Positions 25,366-33,134 of a DNA stretch of 64,000 nucleotides are shown here, one piece after another. Below the pieces are notes generated by a model. That model did no database searches. It was not told the DNA's origin and saw only the letters and a list, made by a program, of their open reading frames with translations. The translations under genes and the position numbers were made by a program. This DNA is from Caldisericum exile_A (GTDB taxonomy: Bacteria > Caldisericota > Caldisericia > Caldisericales > Caldisericaceae): NCBI RefSeq assembly GCF_047785965.1, contig NZ_JBLOBF010000008.1:1-64000 (forward strand). Reading direction: 5' to 3'. Each line of letters begins with the position of its first letter. Within the stretch, counting starts at the first letter, position 1.

Positions 25366-28300
25366 GTGAAAAAGCTTTTGATTGTTTTGGTTGTTTTAAT
25401 TTTGTTGTTTGCTTTTTCTTCTCCTGTAATAGGAGATGAAGGGATAAGTGTCTCTGTTGAAAATACATTGGATGTCCCTGTTTTTAAAGTATTTACGTTT
25501 AAAGTGCAAAAGGAAGTCTTGAGTAATGCACAGAACTTTTTACTTTTAGACAATGGCGTCCCCCTTCCTATTTATTTTAGTGAAGATAATGACAATTTTA
25601 CATTTAAAGTTGCGCTTTCGATAGGAGCAAAAGAAAAAAAGATTTTGAAGTTAATCCCACAAGATAGTAGTCCTCAAATTAAAAAAGATTTCTATATACC
25701 TAATTTTATTGGTACTCAATTTATTGTGCCAAGAAAAGGAAGAGTTTTTATAGTTTCGTATGGTGATTCTAACAAGGTATCAGTTTTAGATAAAAAGTCT
25801 AATAATGTTGTTTTTGAGAAGGAGCTCAAAAATTTAGATTCTGTTTTTGTGGACCTAAAAGATGATTCGGTTTTTAAAGTAAGTTCAACTAAACCTATTT
25901 TTGTTGAATTTTCTACACTTACTCCTCCTTTTGACAAAAACTCTTCCGATGACGTTAGTGCAGTTTTTGGAACATTCTTTAAATTGTATATTCCTAAGGT
26001 ATTGTTTATAACAACTACAAAAGATACAAATCTTAAGATTACAGATACTAATGGAAATGTTTTAGTTAACACTCAGCTTAAGGCAAATTCATTTTATGCC
26101 AACACTAAATTAGCTCAGGGTATTTATACAATTTCTTCTGATAGCCCTGTTTTAATTGAATATGGATATGCAGATGATAATGTTTTCGCAACGCTTTATG
26201 GCATTGATTCTGCGAATGTTATATCATTTGGAAGACTTGGAATTTCATCTATTTTTGATAATACGACAGTTTCAGTTAAATTTGACGATAAAACTTCAGC
26301 CTTTACTCTTGATAAAGCAAACGATTTTAAATACTTAGATATTCTGAATCCTAACGATTATATGAAAAACAATACGGAATACAAGGAAGTTTTTATCAAT
26401 TTTTCAAAACCCGTCCTTATTTATACCTATTCCCAATATGGAAATGTCGATGGAGAACAAATTCCGTCATTTAATAATGGAACTCTTTTTAGATTCCATA
26501 CTGGTATTGTAACAAAAATTTTTGGAGAAAGGCAAAGAAGAGTTGTTGTTGTAGGCACAGAGGAAAATACAAACTTGAATTTCAACGGAAATAGTTTCAC
26601 TTTAACTCCATATACTCCAAAAATATTTCTTTTTAAGGATAGTTTTTCAAAAGTAGATATAACATCAAATAAACAAATTGCTGTTTTTGACCTTGGAATA
26701 GAAGGAAACGAAGAGATTTTTACGACGCTTTTATCTCTTGATCTATATAACCCAATAAATGTGGCTCTTTTAACTAATACTGGAAGTCAAAATAACGGAG
26801 TGGATAAAATGAATCCAAACAATACAAACTCAAATGCGGTGCAAATTTTTGAAAATATTAAGGTATATTTTTCTAAAATTTTGAAAGATGTTTCAACATT
26901 TTTTGCAGGAATTTTTATTCAGAGTAATGTTAGCACACTTCTTGATGTTATTAAAACTTTCTTTAAAGGGATCGCATCAAACATTTTGGGTTTTTTAAGA
27001 CCTATTTCTGAACAAATTTACCCATACATTTCGAATTATTTTCCAGGTTTAACTGTTGATATAGTATCTTCCATTATTTTTGGATTATTTGTCTTCATAA
27101 TCATAATCCTTATAATTCCTAAAGGAAAGAAAGAAAAAATCCCAGTTGTAAAAATTGAGGAAGTTAAAAAGAAGCCTATTGCATTTAATGTTAAAGATCT
27201 TGAAGTTAAGGAAAATGCACCAATTGAAGAGATACCCGTGAAACCTAAAGAGATTCAAGAGGAACTTCCAAAATTAAAGACAATACCGGTTAAACCACCA
27301 GAAGAAGTTGTAAAAGAAGTGCCTAAAGAAGAAATAGAGCCAACACGACGAATTTTCAGGCCTGCTCCTCCAAGGAGAGCTGATAGGTTGACAATTGAGA
27401 AAGAAAAAATAGGAAAGCCAAAAGAAGAGGCTTTTAAGGAGCAAAAAGAAGAAGTTCCTACAAAAGAGGAATTCAGAAAAGAAGAGGAGAAAAAGTTTGA
27501 GGAAAAAGAAAAAGTTGAGCTCGAAAGCAAGGCTAAAACTGGTGAAGTTTCAGGGGAAGTAATTAAACCAAAACCTGAGGAAAAATCAGCTTCTCGACAT
27601 GAAGAAGTTTTACATATGGAAACAGTTTCTGAAACAGGAAAGGCTGAAAAGGTAGAAAAAGTGCCAACCGAAGAAATTGTTGAGAAGCCCTCTGTTGTTG
27701 AAGAGCCATCCGTTGAATTCGAAAAAGAAGTTAAAGAAGAGCATGAAGTTTCCTTTGCAGATTTTGCACAGCCCAATCTTGAAGAAATTGAGAAGGTTGA
27801 GGAAAGTGTTCAAGAGGAAAGGGCAACCAAGCAAGAAGAAACAGTTAGCAAAGAAAAGATTGAGGAAAAAACCAAAAAAGATGAGTTTAAATCAACATTT
27901 GAAGAGCTTTTAAAGAAACTTGAGGAGGAAAATCGTAAGAAGCGCGAAGAAAAGATTGAAAAGGGTCCCACAAAAGAGGAAAAAAGCGAAATTGAGCAAA
28001 AGCCATCGCTTGATGAGACTAAACGATTTACAAAAATTGAGCTTAAATCAAAATATGTAGCAGATGCTTCTGTTTTAAGAAAAATCTATGAAAATGATAA
28101 ACTCCCACAAGAAGTTAGAAACGATCTTCTTTCTAAAGCATGCATTTCTGCTTCTCAGAAAAGTGAAGTAGCTCATATTGTGGAAGGAAGATTCCGAATT
28201 ACCGTAATTGGGCTTACTACCATTGAAGAGAGACTTGCAGAAGATATAGCTAAAAGGGTTTCTGGAAAATATACAACGGGTGAAGCAATTCTTATTGCAA

Positions 28301-28395
28301 AGAAATTAAGACTTACAGATGTTGTTGTTGACGATAAGCCCAAACTTAAAAACTATCAGGGGATTAACATTTATTCCTTAGAAGAGGTTATTTAG
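25366..28395 (+). CDS. Large membrane protein: exported beta-rich region, one span, charged linker, PIN-like C-terminus
   Basis: The GTG start has an AGGAAGGGG site. Of 1009 residues, 1-24 form a signal peptide, and about 25-490 are a beta-rich exported part with repeated segments ending in conserved strands such as KPIFVEFSTL, SPVLIEYGYA and KPVLIYTYSQYG. An amphipathic helical region (495-560) and one strong membrane helix (about 564-586) follow, with KGKKEK on the cytoplasmic side. About 600-885 is a Glu/Lys/Pro-rich, probably disordered or coiled linker. The last 115 residues look like a PIN domain: YVADASVLRKI near 897, TGEAILIAKKL, and VVVDDKPKLKNYQGINIY give the expected order of acidic residues. 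PIN domains are usually RNases. The family is not recognised as a whole and the cytosolic nuclease role is inference. Confidence 0.6.
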   Translation: MKKLLIVLVVLILLFAFSSPVIGDEGISVSVENTLDVPVFKVFTFKVQKEVLSNAQNFLLLDNGVPLPIYFSEDNDNFTFKVALSIGAKEKKILKLIPQDSSPQIKKDFYIPNFIGTQFIVPRKGRVFIVSYGDSNKVSVLDKKSNNVVFEKELKNLDSVFVDLKDDSVFKVSSTKPIFVEFSTLTPPFDKNSSDDVSAVFGTFFKLYIPKVLFITTTKDTNLKITDTNGNVLVNTQLKANSFYANTKLAQGIYTISSDSPVLIEYGYADDNVFATLYGIDSANVISFGRLGISSIFDNTTVSVKFDDKTSAFTLDKANDFKYLDILNPNDYMKNNTEYKEVFINFSKPVLIYTYSQYGNVDGEQIPSFNNGTLFRFHTGIVTKIFGERQRRVVVVGTEENTNLNFNGNSFTLTPYTPKIFLFKDSFSKVDITSNKQIAVFDLGIEGNEEIFTTLLSLDLYNPINVALLTNTGSQNNGVDKMNPNNTNSNAVQIFENIKVYFSKILKDVSTFFAGIFIQSNVSTLLDVIKTFFKGIASNILGFLRPISEQIYPYISNYFPGLTVDIVSSIIFGLFVFIIIILIIPKGKKEKIPVVKIEEVKKKPIAFNVKDLEVKENAPIEEIPVKPKEIQEELPKLKTIPVKPPEEVVKEVPKEEIEPTRRIFRPAPPRRADRLTIEKEKIGKPKEEAFKEQKEEVPTKEEFRKEEEKKFEEKEKVELESKAKTGEVSGEVIKPKPEEKSASRHEEVLHMETVSETGKAEKVEKVPTEEIVEKPSVVEEPSVEFEKEVKEEHEVSFADFAQPNLEEIEKVEESVQEERATKQEETVSKEKIEEKTKKDEFKSTFEELLKKLEEENRKKREEKIEKGPTKEEKSEIEQKPSLDETKRFTKIELKSKYVADASVLRKIYENDKLPQEVRNDLLSKACISASQKSEVAHIVEGRFRITVIGLTTIEERLAEDIAKRVSGKYTTGEAILIAKKLRLTDVVVDDKPKLKNYQGINIYSLEEVI

Positions 28396-29221
28396 TTTCT
28401 TTTTCAAGAAGTGTATATAACTTACCTGATAATTCAAATGTCGTGTTTAAAGTTCTTGCAATTATTATGGAGTTTTCTTCAGCCTTCTTTATAGTTTCTT
28501 CTGGTACAGGTTCTCCCTCTGTTATGATTATTATAGGCACTCTTTTTATTACTGCAACACCTACAACATTTACATTTGTTTGAATTGTAATCCAGGTGCT
28601 TTCTTCATTAGCCTTAGCAAGAACTCTACTTAAAAGATCACATGCATAGGCTTCTTCAATGTTTTTTTCGAGAATTTCTTCATTATATTTTGTAAGGATC
28701 TCCAATTGCAATTCTTTAATTAGGTCTTTTATCTTCATTTTGATTCCCTCCCTGTTGATTTCTTCGTTCCAAATTTCAAAAGTTAAGTATGTTCCTTTTC
28801 CATACTTTGAAGTTATGATAAAAAAGTCTGAAATCTTTTGAATGTTTTTGAGGCCCATTCCAGCACCAAATCCTAACTTTCTTGCCTTTTCAGATGCAGT
28901 AGAGAATCCAGGAGTAAGTGCAAGCAGTAATTTTGGAATTCCAGGACCTATATCTTTTGCAATAGTTTTTATTTTATTCTCATTAGCGTAAGTTTTTATT
29001 ATGCCAAATTTTGCATGTATTACAATATTTGATTCTGCTTCATAAGAGCAAACGCCAAGTTTTCTCAGATTTTCTTTCTTAAGAGCTGGATATTTTTTAT
29101 AGAATTCAAATTCATTGAGCGTTTTATCGAGTGTTTCTCTTGTTTTTAAAGTCCCGTCCCCTAAATGTTCAAAATCATCACCAAAAACAAAAAATTCAGA
29201 AATTAATATTGTAGTTTCCAA
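28388..29221 (-). CDS. GHKL ATPase fused to a DRTGG domain (redox-operon regulator)
   Basis: Residues 1-155 form an RsbW-like GHKL ATPase, with the N box EAESNIVIHA, DIGPGIP, GFGAGMGLKNI and GKGTYLTFEI. Residues 162-277 form a DRTGG-type domain, with YACDLLSRVLAKA, TWITIQTNVNVVGVAV, IIITEGEPVPEETI and ELSGKLYTLL. These two protein types are usually encoded as neighbouring separate genes beside NuoE/NuoF hydrogenase or formate dehydrogenase operons in anaerobes, so a redox regulatory role is likely but not proven. The start is a TTG with AAGGTG upstream, inside the preceding gene by 19 bases. A strong ribosome site and ATG lie at the domain junction. It converges on the PIN-like gene with an eight-base overlap. 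Confidence 0.78.
   Translation of the reverse strand: METTILISEFFVFGDDFEHLGDGTLKTRETLDKTLNEFEFYKKYPALKKENLRKLGVCSYEAESNIVIHAKFGIIKTYANENKIKTIAKDIGPGIPKLLLALTPGFSTASEKARKLGFGAGMGLKNIQKISDFFIITSKYGKGTYLTFEIWNEEINREGIKMKIKDLIKELQLEILTKYNEEILEKNIEEAYACDLLSRVLAKANEESTWITIQTNVNVVGVAVIKRVPIIIITEGEPVPEETIKKAEENSIIIARTLNTTFELSGKLYTLLEKETK
28736..28752 (-). promoter_or_regulatory. Internal ribosome binding site and ATG at the GHKL/DRTGG junction
   Basis: GGGAGGG at 28752-28746 lies seven bases before an in-frame ATG at 28738. Starting there would give a free 116-residue DRTGG protein. The site itself encodes the interdomain linker (Asn-Arg-Glu-Gly-Ile-Lys), suggesting an in-frame fusion of two adjacent genes that kept the second start. 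Confidence 0.65.
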
Positions 29222-29571
29222 GGCGCACCTTGAAGACCTTCCTTATAGAGAAGTCCGCATGTCACAAACATTATATTCTTTGTCCTTAAAAGTATGATTT
29301 GTTCTTTTTTTGCAAGGTCTATTGTTGCCTGCTCTACTGGTTTTCCTCTTACTATTAGAACAACTGGAATATCCAGTATCTTTGCAGTTTTTACAACAGA
29401 TGGATTCGTGACGCCAGTAATCAATAGTATTGCTTCCTCTTCTCTGCTTATAACAAATAGTGTGTCCGATAAGAGATCGGCAGCGAAACCATATTTAATG
29501 TTTGCTTCCCAATTTCCCACACTCTGCAAGATTTCTGCGTCAACAATTTTAATAATATCTTCAACCCTCAC
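29203..29571 (-). CDS. DRTGG-type regulatory domain protein
   Basis: The 122-residue protein is a stand-alone domain related to the C-terminal half of the next gene. It has MRVEDIIKIVDAEIL at the start, GFAADLLSDTLFV, AILLITGVTNPSVV, and a final helix ending in LLYKEGLQG. DRTGG proteins lie next to NADH-linked hydrogenase and formate dehydrogenase operons in many anaerobes, and are proposed to sense a ligand. The start is a GTG, because the overlapping ATG two bases earlier is followed at once by a stop. No ribosome binding site is seen; a TAAAAT box ends six bases before it. Confidence 0.72.
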   Translation of the reverse strand: MRVEDIIKIVDAEILQSVGNWEANIKYGFAADLLSDTLFVISREEEAILLITGVTNPSVVKTAKILDIPVVLIVRGKPVEQATIDLAKKEQIILLRTKNIMFVTCGLLYKEGLQGAPWKLQY

Positions 29572-29577
29572 ATTTAT

Positions 29578-29583
29578 ATTTTA
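29578..29583 (-). promoter_or_regulatory. -10 box of the DRTGG/GHKL operon
   Basis: The minus strand reads TAAAAT, then six bases, then the GTG start. A TTTCAC lies 17 bases upstream, inside the palindrome at 29589-29620. The geometry predicts a leaderless transcript controlled by whatever binds the palindrome. Confidence 0.4.
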
Positions 29584-29588
29584 ACAGA

Positions 29589-29620
29589 TTTTACAAAAAT
29601 GTGAAATTATTTGTGTAAAA
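29589..29620. promoter_or_regulatory. Imperfect 32-base palindrome between divergent operons
   Basis: Arms TTTTACAAAAA (29589-29599) and TTTGTGTAAAA (29610-29620) pair at ten of eleven positions around ten bases. The element overlaps the predicted -35 of the DRTGG operon and lies upstream of the HTH regulator gene. It is a plausible operator for that ArsR-like protein; the assignment is inference. Confidence 0.5.
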
Positions 29621-29664
29621 TATCACTCTTATATTTTTACGACATAATTTAATTGTTTCTTTTT

Positions 29665-29670
29665 TATAAT
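29665..29670 (+). promoter_or_regulatory. Possible -10 box of the HTH regulator and formate dehydrogenase operon
   Basis: TATAAT lies about 60 bases before the preferred TTG start of the HTH gene. No good -35 hexamer is present. It could also serve the downstream nuoE gene. Confidence 0.3.
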
Positions 29671-29730
29671 GATTTTATTCAAAAATTTTATAGTGAAATA
29701 ATCAACAAATATATTGCAAAATTTTCATTT

Positions 29731-30078
29731 TTGAATAAAATAATAAGTGATGGCAGAAAAAAGAAATTACTTTGTGATAGCTATAGCAAATGTGTAAGAG
29801 CATCTGAGTTCCTATCTGCGATTGGAAATCCCATAAGAGTTGCAATTGTATGCTATTTAACAACTGGTGAAAAAACCGTTAAGGAGATTGTAGAAAAACT
29901 TAAGATGAAAGAACCAACCGTGTCTCTTAATCTTTACAGACTTTATAGGGCAGGCTGGGTGACACGAAGAAAAGTCGGAAGAAGTGTTTATTACAAACTC
30001 AAGAGTGAAAAGTATAAAAAAATATTAGAGGAAGTAAGTGAACTCTATGTTTCACAAGATCACAAGATAAGCGTATAA
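29731..30078 (+). CDS. ArsR-type winged-helix transcriptional regulator
   Basis: The core has the ArsR pattern: FLSAIGNPIRVAIVCYLTTGEKTV, a helix-turn-helix with EIVEKLKMKEPTVSLNLYRLYRAG, and a wing in VTRRKVGRSVYYKLK. Two cysteines just before the first helix (LLCDSYSKC) could bind a metal or sense redox state. The start is uncertain: no in-frame ATG exists before the core. I chose the TTG at 29731 (115 residues) because family members begin shortly before the LGNP segment; the frame is open back to a TTG at 29653, and no ribosome site helps. It lies 18 bases upstream of nuoE and probably regulates that operon. Confidence 0.7.
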   Translation: MNKIISDGRKKKLLCDSYSKCVRASEFLSAIGNPIRVAIVCYLTTGEKTVKEIVEKLKMKEPTVSLNLYRLYRAGWVTRRKVGRSVYYKLKSEKYKKILEEVSELYVSQDHKISV

Positions 30079-30096
30079 TTTTCGAAAGGAGGAAAA

Positions 30097-30561
30097 ATGG
30101 AAGCAAAAAATTTTCCCGCAGTAGACATGGAGATTAGAAAATGGGGAGCTAAACCAGAATCTCTTATCCAAGTTTTACATGGCACGCAGGAGGCACTTGG
30201 GTATTTACCAAAAGAAGTTCTTGTTTACATTTCGGAAAAACTTAATATTCCTCTTTCAAAGGTTTATGGTGTTGTAACTTTTTACAACTTCTTTAAATTG
30301 ACAAAAGATGCCGATCACGTTATTATGACCTGCATGGGTACTGCCTGTTATGTAAAAGGAGGTGAAGCGGTATTAAATGCACTTTGTGAAGAGCTGGGTA
30401 TAAAACCAAATGAAATAACAAAAGATGGCAAATTTGCAGTTAGGATTGTCCGTTGTCTTGGTTGCTGTGGTCTTGCGCCTGCAATAGCAGTTGATGGAAA
30501 AGATATATACGGGAAGTTAACTCCTGAAAAGGCAATTGAGATACTTGAGAGGTACATGTAG
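30097..30561 (+). CDS. NuoE-like [2Fe-2S] subunit 1
   Basis: The 154-residue protein is a 24-kDa-type thioredoxin-fold ferredoxin, as in NuoE/HydC. It has an N-terminal helical part with LIQVLHGTQEALGYLP, then VYGVVTFYNFF, and the four ligands in CMGTAC (CxxxxC) and RCLGCCGLAP (CxxxC). It should pass electrons between the flavin subunit and the rest of an NAD-linked formate dehydrogenase or hydrogenase. An AAAGGAGG site precedes it and its stop shares one base with the next start. It is the first structural gene of the operon. Confidence 0.9.
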   Translation: MEAKNFPAVDMEIRKWGAKPESLIQVLHGTQEALGYLPKEVLVYISEKLNIPLSKVYGVVTFYNFFKLTKDADHVIMTCMGTACYVKGGEAVLNALCEELGIKPNEITKDGKFAVRIVRCLGCCGLAPAIAVDGKDIYGKLTPEKAIEILERYM

Positions 30562-31106
30562 TGAAAGAGCTTTCCTTAAATATTCTCGATATAATTGAGA
30601 ATTCTTTGAAAGCCAATGCCAAAAATATAGAACTTAATATTCTTGAGGATGATAATAAGGACTTACTATTAATTGAAGTGAGAGACGATGGTGTGGGTAT
30701 GGATGAGACCTTATTAAAAGAGGTATTTGATCCTTTTACAACGACTTCCAAAAATAAGAAAGTTGGCTTGGGTCTTCCTCTTCTAAAACTTGAAGCAGAA
30801 TCATGTGATGGAGGAATTTCAATTGAAAGTGAAAAAGGGAAAGGAACAACCGTCAAGATATGCTTTAGAAAATCTCATATAGATACTCCTCCCTTGGGTG
30901 ATATTGCAAGTACAATAGTTTCAGTTGTTGCCACTCATCCAGAAATCAATTTCAGATATAGGCATGAAGTAAACGGAAAAGTCTTTGAAATTTCAATTGA
31001 AGATTTGAAAAAAATTTGCAACGAAACAATTTGTACTCCTTTGGTATTAAATGGAATTAGAGATTTCTTAAATGAACAAATAAAGAGCTTGCATGGAGGT
31101 GCATAG
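30561..31106 (+). CDS. GHKL ATPase-domain protein of NADH-linked redox operons
   Basis: The 181-residue protein has a histidine-kinase-type ATP-binding domain without a kinase dimerisation domain: DIIENSLKANAKNIEL (N box), RDDGVGMD, KVGLGLPLLK and GKGTTVKI. A C-terminal extension (about 110-181) resembles no domain I recognise. Similar ATPase proteins lie between the NuoE and NuoF genes of bifurcating hydrogenase operons in many anaerobes, with unknown role. It begins with a GTG overlapping the nuoE stop by one base. Confidence 0.8.
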   Translation: MKELSLNILDIIENSLKANAKNIELNILEDDNKDLLLIEVRDDGVGMDETLLKEVFDPFTTTSKNKKVGLGLPLLKLEAESCDGGISIESEKGKGTTVKICFRKSHIDTPPLGDIASTIVSVVATHPEINFRYRHEVNGKVFEISIEDLKKICNETICTPLVLNGIRDFLNEQIKSLHGGA

Positions 31107-31475
31107 ATGGACAAGATTAAGTCAATCGAGGAGTTAAGGAAGTTAAGGGAACAAGCGCAGGCGTTTCTTAAGACAAGACAAGGAGAGGCAAAAGTAAAAG
31201 TCTACATCAGTATGGGCACAGTTGGGATTGCTGCAGGTGCAAGAGACGTCCTTCTTGCGATACTTGATGAACTTCAGAAAAGAAATTTTACAGATGTTCA
31301 AATCATCGAAAGAGGCTCAATGGGTCTTGATGTTGAGGAACCAGTTGTTGCCGTCGAAAGAGATGGTATACGTGTTTATTATGGACACGTTACCCCCGAA
31401 ATGGCAAGAGAAATAGTTGCTTCTCATGTAATTAATGGTCAAATTGTAAGCGACTGGGTAATTGCAAAGGAGTAG
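31107..31475 (+). CDS. Cysteine-free [2Fe-2S] thioredoxin-like ferredoxin homologue
   Basis: The 122-residue protein has the fold and position of the small stand-alone ferredoxin found between NuoE and NuoF genes in anaerobes. Its conserved segments read MGTVGIAAGARDVL and ERGSMGLDVEEP, where related proteins have cysteines in GTCGIA and TGCxGLC. The whole sequence has no cysteine, so it cannot hold the usual cluster. The C-terminal VTPEMAREIVASHV segment remains well conserved, arguing against a decaying gene. It may be a structural or regulatory subunit. It starts one base after the ATPase stop codon and ends four bases before nuoF. Confidence 0.8.
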   Translation: MDKIKSIEELRKLREQAQAFLKTRQGEAKVKVYISMGTVGIAAGARDVLLAILDELQKRNFTDVQIIERGSMGLDVEEPVVAVERDGIRVYYGHVTPEMAREIVASHVINGQIVSDWVIAKE

Positions 31476-31478
31476 TTT

Positions 31479-33134
31479 ATGAAAATTTATAGAATTCATG
31501 CACTTATATGTGCTGGAGCGCAATGCCTTGCTGCGGGTGGTAACGGTTTTGAAGATGCGCTTAAGGAAGAACTTAAAAAGCACGATCTAACTGAAGAAGT
31601 AAATATCGTTGAAACAGGTTGTATGGGTTCTTGTCAATTAGGACCCTTGATGGTTGTCTATCCAGAAGGTGTTATTTACACGAAGGTTAAGCCAGATGAT
31701 GCAAAAGAGATTGTTGAAGAGCACTTCCTCAAAGGGCGCCCTGTAAAAAGGCTCCTTTGGAAGCAAGAAGAAAAGCAATTTCCGACACTAAACGATGTTC
31801 CGTTTTTTGCAAAACAAACAAAAATTGTCTTAAGAAACTGCGGTATTATTAATCCAGAAGATATAACTGAATATATTGCTCAAGGTGGTTACGAAGCACT
31901 TGCCAAGGCAATTACCGAGATGACAAGGGAAGATGTTATTAAGGTTGTCAAAGATTCAGGACTTCGTGGTCGTGGAGGCGCAGGATTTCCTACGGGACTC
32001 AAATGGGAACTTACTTATAAGCAAAACTCCGACACTAAATACATAATATGTAATGCAGATGAAGGTGACCCAGGTGCCTATATGGATAGGTCCGTTTTGG
32101 AGGGAGACCCACATTCTGTGCTTGAAGGAATGGCTATTGCAGGATATGCAGTTGGTGCACAGAAAGGTTATATTTACATAAGAGCAGAATATCCTCTTGC
32201 AATAAAGAGGCTTGAAATAGCAATTAAGCAAGCAAGGGCTTCAGGTTTGCTTGGCAAAAATATTTTAGGTACCAACTTTTCATTTGATATTGAATTGAGG
32301 ATGGGTGCAGGTGCATTTGTTTGCGGAGAGGAGACTGCACTTATTAACTCCATCGAAGGAAGACGTGGTGAGCCAAGGAAGAAACCTCCATTTCCTGTGG
32401 AAAAAGGTGTTTTTGGGAAGCCAACTGTTATTAACAACGTAGAGACACTTGCAAATATTCCAGTTATTATTGAAAAAGGGGCATCTTTCTTTAGAAAGTT
32501 TGGCACTGAGAAGAGTCCTGGCACAAAGGTATTTGCACTTGCTGGAAAGGTTAATATTACAGGTCTTGTGGAAGTACCACTTGGTACTTCTCTTAGAACA
32601 ATAGTCTTTGACATTGGTGGCGGAATTCCTGAGGGGCACACCTTTAAGGCAGCGCAAACGGGAGGTCCTTCTGGAGGTGTTATTCCTGCAGAGCATCTTG
32701 ATGTGCCAATGGATTATGAAAATCTCCCACAACTTGGGACAATAATGGGTTCAGGCGGTCTTATCATAATGGATGAAACGAGCTGCATGGTGGATGTTGC
32801 AAAATTCTTCTTAAAATTTACTGTAGATGAGTCCTGCGGTAAATGTACCCCTTGTAGAGAAGGAACTCGCCAAATGCTAAATATTTTAGAAAAAATTACT
32901 ACAGGTAATGGCACAATGGAGGATCTTGATCGGCTTGAAAGGCTTGGAAATATAATTAAGCTAACTTCGCTTTGTGGTTTAGGGCAAACGGCTCCCAATC
33001 CTGTATTGTCAACTCTTAGATATTTTAGAGATGAGTATATTGCACATATAAAGGACAAGAGATGTCCATCTAATGTTTGTTCAATGAAGGGGGAGAAAAA
33101 TGAAAGGAAAGTCCTTAATAGACGTCTTGCATGA
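31479..33134 (+). CDS. NuoF-like FMN/NAD-binding subunit 1
   Basis: The 551-residue protein has an N-terminal [2Fe-2S] thioredoxin-like domain with intact ligands (CAGAQC and TGCMGSC). The NuoF core follows, with GLRGRGGAGFPTGLKW, CNADEGDPGAYMDR (NADH and FMN sites), a SLBB region, and the N3-type [4Fe-4S] motif ESCGKCTPCREGT with a later SLCGLGQ cysteine. The C-terminus ends in KRCPSNVC plus a short tail, without the extra ferredoxin domain of many hydrogenase HydB proteins. It should oxidise or reduce NAD(H) for the complex. The last 35 bases overlap the second nuoE gene. Confidence 0.93.
   Translation: MKIYRIHALICAGAQCLAAGGNGFEDALKEELKKHDLTEEVNIVETGCMGSCQLGPLMVVYPEGVIYTKVKPDDAKEIVEEHFLKGRPVKRLLWKQEEKQFPTLNDVPFFAKQTKIVLRNCGIINPEDITEYIAQGGYEALAKAITEMTREDVIKVVKDSGLRGRGGAGFPTGLKWELTYKQNSDTKYIICNADEGDPGAYMDRSVLEGDPHSVLEGMAIAGYAVGAQKGYIYIRAEYPLAIKRLEIAIKQARASGLLGKNILGTNFSFDIELRMGAGAFVCGEETALINSIEGRRGEPRKKPPFPVEKGVFGKPTVINNVETLANIPVIIEKGASFFRKFGTEKSPGTKVFALAGKVNITGLVEVPLGTSLRTIVFDIGGGIPEGHTFKAAQTGGPSGGVIPAEHLDVPMDYENLPQLGTIMGSGGLIIMDETSCMVDVAKFFLKFTVDESCGKCTPCREGTRQMLNILEKITTGNGTMEDLDRLERLGNIIKLTSLCGLGQTAPNPVLSTLRYFRDEYIAHIKDKRCPSNVCSMKGEKNERKVLNRRLA

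Noticed and set aside
25320..25366. Possible frameshift that removed the ferredoxin domain of RnfB
   Set aside because: The 45-base gap has no CxxCxxC-like coding in any frame and contains the next gene's ribosome site, so there is no missing domain to restore.
27255..27776. 173-codon minus-strand frame opposite the Glu/Lys linker of the PIN-like protein
   Set aside because: The Ser/Phe/Thr-rich product is the expected shadow of a GAA/AAA-rich region; the plus-strand frame is continuous and has clear domains.
29600..29630. Rex-type redox operator near the DRTGG promoter (TGTGAAATTAT)
   Set aside because: Only one half-site fits; the matching TTCACAA arm is missing, while a different palindrome in the same place pairs at 10 of 11 positions.
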